Positions 36,085 through 44,781 of a stretch of DNA of 64,000 nt are shown here, piece by piece. Under the pieces are notes generated by a model that ran no database searches, was not told the origin of the DNA, and saw nothing but the letters and a program-made list of their open reading frames with translations. A program made the translations under genes and the position numbers. Every line of letters starts with the position of its first letter. Positions within the stretch are counted from its first letter, which is position 1. The DNA comes from JAWHQP01 sp032586195. GTDB taxonomy: Bacteria; Pseudomonadota; Gammaproteobacteria; Enterobacterales; Pasteurellaceae. The stretch is from contig JAWHQP010000005.1 in assembly GCA_032586195.1 (NCBI GenBank), positions 178,794 through 242,793 on the forward strand. Reading direction: 5' to 3'.

Positions 36085-36834
36085 TTACACCACCGCCCGC
36101 AATAACCGCTTCGCATATTCCGTTTCCATCTCGGCGAGCCGGGAAACGGGGCGTTGCTCCACGATTTTACCTTCAGCTAAAAACAGTATGCTATCGCATA
36201 CGTAGCACAGCACTTGGATATTGTGGCTGATAAACAAATAGCTCAGATTAAATTCCCGTTTCAGTTCCAGCAGCAGATCCAACAGCTGAACCTGGCTGAC
36301 AATATCCAGCGAGCTGGTCGCCTCATCCAGAATAATAAGAGAAGGGTGATTAATTAAAGCCCGGCACAGGCAAACCCGCTGAGCCTGACCGCCGGAGAGT
36401 TCGCGCAGATATCTAGGCATAAGGGCAACGGATAAGCCGACCCGCTGTAAAAGTGCGGTGACGTATTTGCGAGTTTTTTCATCAATCCGCCCGCCGGCAG
36501 GCATTAAGGGTTCGCAAATCGCTTGCAACACGGTCATGGTGGGATTGACGGAAGTCTGATAATCCTGAAACACAATGCTGATTCTACCCTGCCGGTGTTG
36601 ACGTTGGCGGACGGATTTGCCATCCAGTAAAACCGAACCGCTGTCGGGCCATTCAATGCCCGCCAGCAAACGAGCCAACGTACTCTTGCCTGAGCCGCTT
36701 TCCCCCACCAAACCGACACTTTCTCCCCGCGCGATTTGTAGTGACAAATCCCGTATGACGGGCTGCTTATGCCGCCGCCGGCAACCCTGCGATAACGGAT
36801 AGCTTTTGTTTAAATGTTGAGCGCTCAGCAGCAT
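36085..36834 (-). CDS. nikE: nickel-type ABC importer ATPase NikE
   Basis: Second ATPase of a dipeptide/nickel-type importer. The start at 36834 (MLLSAQHLNKSYPLS) overlaps the end of nikD by 10 bp; a longer frame to 36939 lies inside nikD and has no homology. 249 residues: Walker A GESGSGKSTLARLLAG, signature LSGGQAQRVCLCRAL, Walker B LIILDEATSSLD, switch histidine in ISHNIQVL. Named by its place in a complete nikA-E unit; sequence alone would also fit DppF/OppF. Confidence 0.85.
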   Translation of the reverse strand: MLLSAQHLNKSYPLSQGCRRRHKQPVIRDLSLQIARGESVGLVGESGSGKSTLARLLAGIEWPDSGSVLLDGKSVRQRQHRQGRISIVFQDYQTSVNPTMTVLQAICEPLMPAGGRIDEKTRKYVTALLQRVGLSVALMPRYLRELSGGQAQRVCLCRALINHPSLIILDEATSSLDIVSQVQLLDLLLELKREFNLSYLFISHNIQVLCYVCDSILFLAEGKIVEQRPVSRLAEMETEYAKRLLRAVV

Positions 36835-37622
36835 GACATCACCTGTTGAAATCGTTGATTCAGCTTCTCCCGCATTGCCAGCAAATAGCGGGTGTAGGGC
36901 TCTCGCGGGCTGCGGAACAGCTGTTCCGTCGGCTGACATTCCACCAGTTTACCCGCCTGAAGAACGGCAATTTCGTCCGCCAGCAGGCGTGCCAGGGCGA
37001 GATCATGGGTAATAAAGATCAGGCTGCATCCTTGCCGCGGAATCTGCTTGAACAGCGGCAGCAGCTCATATTGGGTGAGCGAATCAAGCGCGGTGGTGGG
37101 CTCATCGGCGATAATCAATTCCGGCTCCAGACTGAGCGTGAGTGCCAGCATGAACCGCTGCAACTGTCCGCCGCTGAGCTGACTGGGACGGCGAGCGAAC
37201 AGATTGCGCTGAAGTTTTACCTGCCGCATAAAACCCATCAGTCGTTCCTCACGGGCGGTCGACGATAATACAGTGTGTCGGCATAAAGTCTCCAGCAACT
37301 GCTTACCCAGCGGCATAAGCGGATCAAAGGCAGTCATGGCGTTTTGTACGATCAGCGCGATTTGCTTGCCGCGATAGGGATTGTCGGGGCTAAAGTGCGG
37401 TGCTATTTTTCGCTGTTTTAGATAAATCTCCCCCTCTGTACGCAAGGTATCCGGCAGCAGCCCCATAACCGCCTTGCTCAGCAGGCTTTTACCGCTGCCG
37501 CTCTCCCCCACCAATGCCAGCGTGCGGTGCGATTGTAATGAGAATGTGAGCGGCTGCAGCAGTATTTGTTTGGTTTGCGCATGGCAAATCGAAAAACGGT
37601 CAAAACGCAATAATTCGCTCAT
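36825..37622 (-). CDS. nikD: nickel-type ABC importer ATPase NikD
   Basis: 265 residues. Walker A GESGSGKSLLSKAVMG, a Q-loop in IVQNAMTAFDPLMPLG, signature LSGGQLQRFMLAL, Walker B LIIADEPTTALD and the switch histidine in ITHDLALARLL. It overlaps nikC by 4 bp (ATGA-type junction), so translation is likely coupled. The C-terminal oligopeptide-type extension (TEQLFRSPREPYTRYLL) is as in NikD/DppD. An uptake sequence lies within it. Confidence 0.87.
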   Translation of the reverse strand: MSELLRFDRFSICHAQTKQILLQPLTFSLQSHRTLALVGESGSGKSLLSKAVMGLLPDTLRTEGEIYLKQRKIAPHFSPDNPYRGKQIALIVQNAMTAFDPLMPLGKQLLETLCRHTVLSSTAREERLMGFMRQVKLQRNLFARRPSQLSGGQLQRFMLALTLSLEPELIIADEPTTALDSLTQYELLPLFKQIPRQGCSLIFITHDLALARLLADEIAVLQAGKLVECQPTEQLFRSPREPYTRYLLAMREKLNQRFQQVMSCC

Positions 37623-38476
37623 GGTTGCTCCCCGTTCGCATCGGACAGACGATTATCGGGATCCAGCACATCCCGCAGAAAATCCCCAACACCGTTAAAC
37701 GCCGCCACAACCAACACAATAGCCACACCAGCCGGCAACATTTGTTGCGGATACAGCAGCATGACGTTTTTGGCGTCACTCAGCATGGCGCCCCATTCGG
37801 CAACGGGTGCCTGTACCCCTAAACCGAGAAAGGATAACCCTGAAATCAACAGAATCACGCTACCGATATCCGCCGAACCCAAGATAACGATTTCCGCCGT
37901 CACCACGGGCAAAATATGCCGCCGCAGAATGTATCGGTTCGACAAACCGACGGTTTTCGCGTAACGCACATAATTTTTATGAGTGTATTGCATCGTCATA
38001 CCCCGCACCATGCGGGCATACCACGCCCATTTCACCACAATCACCGCCAGCAGAATATGTTCAATGCCCACACCCAGCATGCCTACCAACGCCAGAATCA
38101 TCAGTTCGCCGGGAAAGGACAGCATCATATCACACAGCCGCATCAGCAACTCGTCAACCTTACCGCCGAAAATTGCCGCCGTCATGCCAATCAGCACGCC
38201 GATAAACAGGGTTGCCGCCATCGCCAGCACGGAATAAAACACGGTGGTACGAATACCCCAGATCAAACGCGACAGCATATCCCGCCCGAGATGATCAGTA
38301 CCCAGCCAATGTGCGGTGCTGAAAATTTGATTTTTTGCTCTTATGTCAACGGCATTGGGATCAAAGGGTGCCAGCCAGGGGGCGAAAACACCCGATAGCA
38401 ACACGATCAGTAGAATCAGCAGGCAGCACTGCGCGAAATAATCCTGTCGTAAACGAGCAAAAAACAAACGCCCCAT
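37619..38476 (-). CDS. nikC: nickel-type ABC importer permease NikC
   Basis: 285-residue inner-membrane permease. An N-terminal helix (CCLLILLIVLLSGVFAPWLAPFDPN) precedes the conserved HWLGTDHLGRDMLSRLIWGIRTT segment of this class, then five more helices. The ATPase contact loop is in RYAKTVGLSNRYILRRHILP. The stop and the nikD start overlap, and its own ATG touches the nikB stop, so the operon is tightly packed. Confidence 0.87.
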   Translation of the reverse strand: MGRLFFARLRQDYFAQCCLLILLIVLLSGVFAPWLAPFDPNAVDIRAKNQIFSTAHWLGTDHLGRDMLSRLIWGIRTTVFYSVLAMAATLFIGVLIGMTAAIFGGKVDELLMRLCDMMLSFPGELMILALVGMLGVGIEHILLAVIVVKWAWYARMVRGMTMQYTHKNYVRYAKTVGLSNRYILRRHILPVVTAEIVILGSADIGSVILLISGLSFLGLGVQAPVAEWGAMLSDAKNVMLLYPQQMLPAGVAIVLVVAAFNGVGDFLRDVLDPDNRLSDANGEQP

Positions 38477-39405
38477 TACTCTCTCCGTAAACGCGGATCA
38501 AAGCGCTGCTGGCATAGGTCAATAGCAAAATTGCACAGTAAAAAGAGCAGTGACATCAACAGAATATAAGCCTGAATCACAGGATAATCACGTCCGAAAA
38601 CGGCCTGAACACACAGCCGCCCCAAACCGGGCAAGGCAAAAATGTTTTCAATCACCACCGCTCCCGCCATCAGTTTGGGAATGCCCATGCCCAGTGCCAC
38701 CAAGGTACTGTGTAAGGAATTGGGCAACACATGGCGTAACAGAATGCGCCCCTCGCTAAGACCGCGCGCGCGGGCATAAAAAACGTAGGGTTGGCGTAAT
38801 TGATTAAGCATGGTGCCGCGGATTAAACGCACATAGGTGCCGATATAGCCGAGGGACAGACTTAACGCCGGCAAAATCAGGCTATCAACGCCCGTTAATC
38901 CGCTGACAGGCAGCCAATTCAGGCTCACCGCCACGCCCCAAATTAACAGTAACGCCAGCCAATAATTCGGCATGGAGGTAAACATAAACAGGCTGCCACG
39001 AATGCATGAATCCAGTAAGCCGTTGGGTTTCAGCATGCATAACAAGGCAAGCCCGAAGGAAAAGATCAGGATAAACATCAGAGCCGACACGGCTAACCAT
39101 AACGTAGCCGGCAGAGCGTGCAGGATTTCCTGCAACACGGGCTGATGATTAAGAAAGGAACGACCGAAATCCAGCTGCAGAATCTGCCCCAGCCAGTTGA
39201 AATACCGCTGGAAAAAGGGCAAATCGAAACCTAATTGGTGGCGAACCTGCGCCACCGCTTCCGGGTTCAGGGTTACTTCATTGACCCGCAAGGCAACTTC
39301 CGCCGGATCTAAAGGGGCGAGATTCAGCAAAACAAAGGCGATAAAAGAAATCAGCCCCATCAAGGGAATCATCATCAATAAACGACGGAAAAAATAGCGC
39401 TGCAT
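38476..39405 (-). CDS. nikB: nickel-type ABC importer permease NikB
   Basis: 309-residue permease opening MQRYFFRRLLMMIPLMGLISF with the typical first helix, then DPAEVALRV, VRHQLGFDLPFFQRYFNWL, and the contact loop YARARGLSEGRILLRHVLPN. Six helices are visible. It follows nikA by 8 bp and partners with NikC to form the pore. The class also includes dipeptide permeases, but nikA identity favours nickel. Confidence 0.88.
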   Translation of the reverse strand: MQRYFFRRLLMMIPLMGLISFIAFVLLNLAPLDPAEVALRVNEVTLNPEAVAQVRHQLGFDLPFFQRYFNWLGQILQLDFGRSFLNHQPVLQEILHALPATLWLAVSALMFILIFSFGLALLCMLKPNGLLDSCIRGSLFMFTSMPNYWLALLLIWGVAVSLNWLPVSGLTGVDSLILPALSLSLGYIGTYVRLIRGTMLNQLRQPYVFYARARGLSEGRILLRHVLPNSLHSTLVALGMGIPKLMAGAVVIENIFALPGLGRLCVQAVFGRDYPVIQAYILLMSLLFLLCNFAIDLCQQRFDPRLRRE

Positions 39406-39413
39406 AGTGCTCC

Positions 39414-40985
39414 TTACGGCTTGAAAAACATCCGTTCAAACGGAATTTCATATTGTGACGGATTAAATCCTACACCATGCAGCTGCGGCGCGAATAACGC
39501 TTTGGTGCGGGCATAGGTCAGCGGAATATAAACCGCCTCCGCCGCCAGCGTTTGCAGCAGTTCGGCATATAATGCCCTACGGGTCGATTCATCCCCGCTA
39601 ATCAGCACTTCGCCGATAATACGATCGATCTTCGCTTTATCCGGCAAACCTTTCTGGGCTTGATAATCGCCGTGCGCGGGAATACGGAACGAAGAGACAA
39701 AAGAGGCGGGATCATAAGGCTTTCCCCAAGACAACGAATATTGCAGGTCGAAATCACCGTTTTGCTGACGAGCTAAAAATGCCTGTTTTTCCTCACCCAG
39801 AATTTGTAACTCCACGCCGATTTTAGCGAAATCCGCCTGCAATAATTCGGCAATATCCTTTTCCGCCGCGTTGTTCACGTTATAGGAAAGCAGTAAGGAT
39901 AGCTTGCTGCCGGCTTTTTCCCGTACCGTCGCGCCGGCAGGCAATATCCAGCCGGCAGTTTCCAGCATGGATGATGCTTTACGCAAATCAAAATCGTAGG
40001 TTTGCTGTTTCACATCGGCATAGGGCACGCTTGCCGCCAACAGTGTATCCGCCACGGTTTCCGCCCCGTTAAAAATACCTGTCGCAATGCCCGCTTTATC
40101 CACCGCGTGCTGCAAAGCCTGCCGTACCCGGCGATCCTGCGTAATCGGGCGGTTGCTGTTAATCAGCATTGCCCGCGAGGCGACCGGCTCACTGAGCAAT
40201 CCGATAAATTTACCGTCGCCGCTCATCGCGGCGAAGGAATCCATGTTCATCATATCACCGTCAGCGCCGAAAATAAGTTGAATGTCTCCCTTTTGCAAAG
40301 CCAGCAGCAAAGTTTGCCGATCGGGAATCACGTTCCAGCGCACCGCATTTAAGGCAGGCTGTTTGCCCCAATAATCAGGGTTTCGCACAAAGCGGGCATT
40401 GGCATTTTTATTATGCCGTGTCAAAATCCACGGCCCTGTGCCGGCATAGCAGGACACGCCATTCGCGGTTTTACCCGCAATGAAGCATTTCGGAGAAATA
40501 AAACGGAACGGGCGGGTTAAACCAAGTTCGATCAAGGCGGGATAATAAGGATGTTTGAGTTTCAGTTCCAGCGTATATTCGTCAACGGCTTTCACAGTCT
40601 CGATTTCACGCACCAAATCCAGCCACGCGTGGCGGTTGTAGTTGGCAATCACCGCGTCCATATTGAGTTTTGCCGCCTGAGCGTTAAACGGCTCGCCATC
40701 AGAAAAACGCACGTTATGCCGCAGCTTAAAGTGGTAGGTTCTGCCGTCGTCGGAAATGCTCCAGCTTTCCGCCAGATGAGGCCGCACACCTTGCTCCGTA
40801 TTCACCACCAAGGATTCAAACACCATATTCTGAGCCGCCATTTCACCGCCGTATAAATGCGGATTAATGTCGCGAATATCCTTGCTGCTGGCATAGTCCA
40901 GTTCGTTATCGGCGAGATTGGCGCAAGCCGAACCGGCAAACAATACGGCCGAAAGTGCGGTGCTGAAAAAGCATGTTTTTTTCAT
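39414..40985 (-). CDS. nikA: periplasmic nickel-binding protein NikA
   Basis: 523 residues with a signal peptide (MKKTCFFSTALSAVLFAGSACA). The mature chain follows E. coli NikA along its length: INPHLYGGEMAAQNMVFESL, AESWSISDDGRTYHFKLRHNV, YYPALIELGLTRPFRFISP, YAGTGPWIL, SWGKPYDPASFVSSFRIPAH (the last histidine lies where E. coli NikA contacts the nickel chelate) and EAVYIPLTYA. E. coli NikA binds nickel as a bis-histidine chelate. Here a methyltransferase gene ends 2 bp before nikA, so the physiological chelator might be made or modified by it. Confidence 0.9.
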   Translation of the reverse strand: MKKTCFFSTALSAVLFAGSACANLADNELDYASSKDIRDINPHLYGGEMAAQNMVFESLVVNTEQGVRPHLAESWSISDDGRTYHFKLRHNVRFSDGEPFNAQAAKLNMDAVIANYNRHAWLDLVREIETVKAVDEYTLELKLKHPYYPALIELGLTRPFRFISPKCFIAGKTANGVSCYAGTGPWILTRHNKNANARFVRNPDYWGKQPALNAVRWNVIPDRQTLLLALQKGDIQLIFGADGDMMNMDSFAAMSGDGKFIGLLSEPVASRAMLINSNRPITQDRRVRQALQHAVDKAGIATGIFNGAETVADTLLAASVPYADVKQQTYDFDLRKASSMLETAGWILPAGATVREKAGSKLSLLLSYNVNNAAEKDIAELLQADFAKIGVELQILGEEKQAFLARQQNGDFDLQYSLSWGKPYDPASFVSSFRIPAHGDYQAQKGLPDKAKIDRIIGEVLISGDESTRRALYAELLQTLAAEAVYIPLTYARTKALFAPQLHGVGFNPSQYEIPFERMFFKP

Positions 40986-40987
40986 GA

Positions 40988-41752
40988 TTATTTCTCCGCC
41001 GCAATCATAAACATCGGTGTCGAGGCGTAATTGATTTTTTCCGTCTCATCCCACAGTTGATCACCAATGCGGCTATCCAATATAAATTTGCTGAAGCCGA
41101 TATTTAACAGGGTCTGCATGTCCCAATGCGGGCGCAGTCGACGGCTCAACGGCAATTCACGGGCGATATTTTCCATTGCCACTGTATCAGTGTTCACATA
41201 ATGATCGTCCAACCCCAGCCGCGCGGTGGCGGCACGATCCGCTAAATAGCCTTGCCGATAACCGTCATCAAACAAATGCAGGTACCAATTGGCATCAAAA
41301 TTCAATAAACGACCACCGCACTTTAACACTCGATACCATTCGGCATAGGCCTGTTCTGGCAACTTAAGATTCCAGGTGACATTACGGGAAACCACCAGAT
41401 CAAAACTCTCATCCGCAAAGGGCAACCGCTGTACATCGCCTTGGTGAAACTCAATGCTGACACCCGCCCGTTCGGCATTGTTCCGGGCCTGCGCCAGCAT
41501 GTTGTCGGTCGCGTCGATGGCACAGACCTCATGCCCCGCCTGAGCCATCACAATGGCAAAAAAACCCGGTCCGGTACCGATATCCAATACCTTCAGTTTT
41601 TTACCTTGCGGCGCGTGAGCAAGTAAACACCGCTGCCATTTGGCGCGCTTATCGCTGTGTAGTTCCGCTTGATTAGATTGACTGTAACTCGCCGCCCGCT
41701 TGTCCCAATATCGGGTGACCGCCTGCAACAATGTATTCTGATTCAGTGACAT
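40988..41752 (-). CDS. class I SAM-dependent methyltransferase, first gene of the nik operon
   Basis: 254 residues with the Rossmann SAM motif VLDIGTGPGFFAIVMAQAG (about residue 54), the acidic ribose contact EVCAIDATDNML, and motif QGDVQRLPFADESFDLVVSRN. It resembles UbiE/Methyltransf_11 enzymes, small-molecule or cofactor methylases. It is the promoter-proximal gene of the nik operon and is separated from nikA by only 2 bp. No substrate is visible. Plausible roles are synthesis or alteration of a nickel chelator; this is inference. Confidence 0.82.
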   Translation of the reverse strand: MSLNQNTLLQAVTRYWDKRAASYSQSNQAELHSDKRAKWQRCLLAHAPQGKKLKVLDIGTGPGFFAIVMAQAGHEVCAIDATDNMLAQARNNAERAGVSIEFHQGDVQRLPFADESFDLVVSRNVTWNLKLPEQAYAEWYRVLKCGGRLLNFDANWYLHLFDDGYRQGYLADRAATARLGLDDHYVNTDTVAMENIARELPLSRRLRPHWDMQTLLNIGFSKFILDSRIGDQLWDETEKINYASTPMFMIAAEK

Positions 41753-41782
41753 AATAATTCTCTACGACAATAAACGATTGGC

Positions 41783-41813
41783 ATGATAAACTATAAAGTA
41801 ACTTTAGGGTCAA
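41783..41813 (-). promoter_or_regulatory. MerR-type promoter of the methyltransferase-nik operon
   Basis: On the minus strand TTGACC (41808-41813) and TATCAT (41783-41788) are 19 bp apart, longer than the usual 17. The spacer carries the near-palindrome CTAAAGT-TACTTTATAG. This is the hallmark of promoters activated by MerR-family regulators, which untwist the overlong spacer. The divergent gene begins 34 bp away and encodes a MerR protein. Confidence 0.8.
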
Positions 41814-41846
41814 GTTATTTTTTCTAACTGAATCAAGGAAATACAA

Positions 41847-42257
41847 ATGAGAATCGGTACATTGGCGAAAGCGGTAGGCTGCACGGTGGAAACCATCCGT
41901 TTTTATGAAAAACAGGGATTATTGCCTCAGGCGGAACGAGCCGCCAACAATTTTCGTATTTATAACGCCGAACACTTACAGCGACTTTCCTTTATTTGTT
42001 ACTGCCGCACCTTAGACATTTCACTGAGTGAAATCAAAATGTTACTGAATTTATCCCGTTCTTCCGAAGCTCAGGCAAAGGAGATTGATACGCTGCTGGA
42101 TCAGCATATTAAAGATGTGGCAAAACGCATTCATGAATTGGATCATCTGCGAATGGAACTGGTAAAACTTAAGCGGCAATGCGGCAAATTAACCGGCGTG
42201 AATATTATGGAAACTTTACTGAGTTCAAACAAGGTGCGGTTCAGAAAGGTTTCATAA
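41847..42257 (+). CDS. MerR-family metal-responsive regulator (NimR/CadR-like)
   Basis: 136 residues: N-terminal winged helix-turn-helix MRIGTLAKAVGCTVETIRFYEKQGLLPQ, then the long dimer helix and a short effector end. It resembles the CadR/PbrR branch of MerR (FICYCRTLDISLSEIKMLL). The cysteine of LKRQCGKL is kept, but the residue at the position of the CadR/PbrR dimer-helix cysteine is Ser/Ala and the C-terminal second cysteine is absent, which suggests another metal. Haemophilus NimR, a nickel-responsive MerR protein, is a good parallel. It probably activates the divergent nik operon. Ribosome binding site AAGGAAA. Confidence 0.85.
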   Translation: MRIGTLAKAVGCTVETIRFYEKQGLLPQAERAANNFRIYNAEHLQRLSFICYCRTLDISLSEIKMLLNLSRSSEAQAKEIDTLLDQHIKDVAKRIHELDHLRMELVKLKRQCGKLTGVNIMETLLSSNKVRFRKVS

Positions 42258-42266
42258 CGTTCCGTT

Positions 42267-42297
42267 GAAAAAAGGCTATTTTTGATATAGCCTTTTC
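42267..42297. terminator. bidirectional terminator between merR-like gene and metE
   Basis: AAAAAGGCTAT and ATAGCCTTTT form a stem around TTTTGAT, with T runs on both strands. Confidence 0.75.
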
Positions 42298-42312
42298 TTT
42301 CAACGTGTTACA

Positions 42313-44586
42313 TTACTTGGTTAACTCAGCCCGTAGTTTTTTGGTGACATCGACCATCACCTGTAACTGGGCGATAGTCTCAGGCCAGCCGCGGGTTTTT
42401 AAGCCGCAGTCTGGATTCACCCATAAACGTTCCGCCGGCACCACCTTTAAGGCTTTGCGCAATAAACGCTCGATTTCTTCCGGTTTCGGAATGCGCGGAC
42501 TGTGAATATCGTACACGCCCGGGCCAATATCGTTCGGATATTTAAATTTACCGAAAGCATTGAGCAACTCCATATCGGAACGTGAGGTTTCAATGGTAAT
42601 CACGTCCGCATCCAGACCCGCAATGGTCGGCAAAATATCGTTAAATTCGGCGTAGCACATGTGGGTATGAATCTGCGTATCGTCCGCACAGCCGTAATAG
42701 GATAAACGGAACGCCTCACCCGCCCATTGCAGATAGTGATCCCAATCCGCACGTTTTAACGGCAAGCCTTCGCGGAGGGCGGGTTCATCAATCTGAATCA
42801 CTTTGATGCCCGCCGCTTCCAAATCACGCACTTCGTCGGAAAGTGCCACCGCGATTTGCTTACATACAGTGGAACGCGGAATATCGTTACGCACAAATGA
42901 CCATTGCAGAATTGTCACCGGCCCGGTCAGCATGCCTTTCATTACTTTTTTGGTGAGGCTTTGGGCATATTGCGACCAACGCACGGTCATTGCCGCCGGA
43001 CGGGTCACATCGCCGTAAATAACGGGCGGTTTGACACAGCGTGAGCCGTAGCTTTGTACCCAGCCGAATTTGGTGAAAGCGAACCCATCCAGCAGTTCAC
43101 CGAAATATTCCACCATGTCGTTGCGTTCGGCCTCGCCGTGCACCAGCACGTCCAAATCTAATTTTTCCTGTTCACGCACCACGAATTCGATTTCCTTTTT
43201 CATCGCCGCTTCATACTCCGCAAGGCCGAGTTCGCCTTTTCTGAAAGCGGCGCGGGCATGACGAATATTCAAGGTTTGCGGGAAAGAACCGATAGTCGTG
43301 GTGGGCAATAACGGCAGATTCAACCACGCATTCTGTTTGACGATACGTTGCGCAAACGGTAATTTGCGCTTGTCCGCGCCGGTAGGCAAATTCGCCAGGC
43401 GCGCCGCTACTTCGGCCTTGTGGATCACTGTACTGTTTTGACGGGAATCCGCCGCCGCCCGGCTGGCGTCAAGTTCCGCCTGAACAGAAGTGCGGTGTGA
43501 TATCAGCGATTTTTTCAACACGCTCAGCTCATCCGCCTTTTGCAGCGTGAAAGCCAACCAGCCGTATAAATCGGGATTATTTTCTTTCAACTGAGTTTCT
43601 ACCGCTAAATCGTACGGCGTATGCAAGAGAGAACATGAGGTGGAAATCCACAGCTTATCACCGTGAAGCGCCTGTAGCGGTTCCAACACATCCAGCACCG
43701 CATTGAGATCGGCGCGCCATATATTACGCCCGTCAATCACACCTGCCGACAGCACCTTGGGATAATCTTGGAAAGCAGCGAGCTGTTCGGGAGCGCGCAC
43801 GAGGTCAATATGCAAGCCATCCACCGGCAAGCCTTTTAATAAATCCGCATGTTCCGCCACGGAACCGAAATAAGTCGCCAGCAAAATTTTTGCATTGACC
43901 CCGCTTAACGCCGTGTAAACACGGTGGTAAGCCGCCAGCCATTCCGCCGGTAGATCCAAAGTGAGAGCCGGTTCGTCGATTTGGATCCACTCCGTCCCTT
44001 CATTAGCCAATGCGGTCAGAATTTCCACATACACCGGCACAAGGCGGTCTAACAAATCAAGCCGATTAAAATCCGAACCTTTTTCTTTGCCCAGCCAGAG
44101 AAAGGTCAGCGGACCGACGATGACTGGTTTCGCTTTATAACCCAACGCCCGGGCTTCTTTCAACTGATTCACATAATGCGCCGGGTTGGCTTTGAACTGC
44201 GTATCCGTATGAAATTCCGGTACCAAATAATGATAATTGGTGTCGAACCATTTGGTCATTTCAAGGGCAAACTGATCCTTATTACCACGGGCGAGCTGGA
44301 AGAATTGTTCCAGACTGAGATGTTGACTGTCGAAATCAAAGCGTTGCGGAATCGCCCCTGTCGCCACCTGCAAATCCAAAATATGATCATAAAAGGTGAA
44401 ATCGCCGGTGGTCACGAAATCCGCTCCGGCTTCAGCCTGGTGACGCCAGTTTTTCTCCCGCAGCAAACGGGCGACTTCCAGTAAATCCTGTTCCGCCAGC
44501 TCTTGCCGCCAGTAACGCTCCTGAGCAAATTTCAATTCACGTTTGGCGCCAACGCGAGGAAAACCTAAAAAATGTAATGTTGTCAT
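42313..44586 (-). CDS. metE: cobalamin-independent methionine synthase MetE
   Basis: Transfers a methyl group from methyl-tetrahydrofolate triglutamate to homocysteine without B12. The start at 44586 (MTTLHFLGFPRVGAKREL) follows AGGAG; a longer frame to 44610 lacks homology. The 757-residue chain has the usual tandem barrels. Zinc ligands are in QIHTHMCYAEFND (His, Cys), TIETSRSDME (Glu) and VNPDCGLKTRGW (Cys). MetJ-like boxes precede the gene. A convergent hairpin near 42270-42300 (AAAAGGCTATTTTTGATATAGCCTTTT) separates it from the MerR gene. Confidence 0.97.
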   Translation of the reverse strand: MTTLHFLGFPRVGAKRELKFAQERYWRQELAEQDLLEVARLLREKNWRHQAEAGADFVTTGDFTFYDHILDLQVATGAIPQRFDFDSQHLSLEQFFQLARGNKDQFALEMTKWFDTNYHYLVPEFHTDTQFKANPAHYVNQLKEARALGYKAKPVIVGPLTFLWLGKEKGSDFNRLDLLDRLVPVYVEILTALANEGTEWIQIDEPALTLDLPAEWLAAYHRVYTALSGVNAKILLATYFGSVAEHADLLKGLPVDGLHIDLVRAPEQLAAFQDYPKVLSAGVIDGRNIWRADLNAVLDVLEPLQALHGDKLWISTSCSLLHTPYDLAVETQLKENNPDLYGWLAFTLQKADELSVLKKSLISHRTSVQAELDASRAAADSRQNSTVIHKAEVAARLANLPTGADKRKLPFAQRIVKQNAWLNLPLLPTTTIGSFPQTLNIRHARAAFRKGELGLAEYEAAMKKEIEFVVREQEKLDLDVLVHGEAERNDMVEYFGELLDGFAFTKFGWVQSYGSRCVKPPVIYGDVTRPAAMTVRWSQYAQSLTKKVMKGMLTGPVTILQWSFVRNDIPRSTVCKQIAVALSDEVRDLEAAGIKVIQIDEPALREGLPLKRADWDHYLQWAGEAFRLSYYGCADDTQIHTHMCYAEFNDILPTIAGLDADVITIETSRSDMELLNAFGKFKYPNDIGPGVYDIHSPRIPKPEEIERLLRKALKVVPAERLWVNPDCGLKTRGWPETIAQLQVMVDVTKKLRAELTK

Positions 44587-44620
44587 GGGGTAATCTCCTA
44601 CATAATCCATTCCGTTTACT

Positions 44621-44636
44621 AGACATCTAGCCGTCT
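44621..44636 (-). promoter_or_regulatory. tandem MetJ boxes upstream of metE
   Basis: AGACATCT followed directly by AGCCGTCT: two adjacent 8-bp boxes fitting AGACGTCT with one and two mismatches, 35 bp before the metE start. Repression by MetJ with SAM is expected. Confidence 0.7.
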
Positions 44637-44690
44637 AAAATTGGTGAATAGATCATGCCGAACTCGTTAAAATTAATCAAACTCAATAAT

Positions 44691-44707
44691 TTCATGTTCA
44701 ACATGAA
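44691..44707. promoter_or_regulatory. 17-bp palindrome in the metE leader region
   Basis: TTCATGTTCAACATGAA is symmetrical except for its centre base. It lies about 105 bp before metE and 75 bp before the divergent methyltransferase pseudogene. LysR-type proteins such as MetR bind sites of this kind, but the spacing is not the classical MetR one. Confidence 0.4.
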
Positions 44708-44781
44708 TAAAAATAATATTCATCACAGCATAATATCTGATATATTTACTAGGTTATTAAATTAAGCAATGAGGAAAAACC

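Noticed and set aside
36835..36939. N-terminal extension of NikE
   Set aside because: Entirely inside nikD in another frame and without homology.
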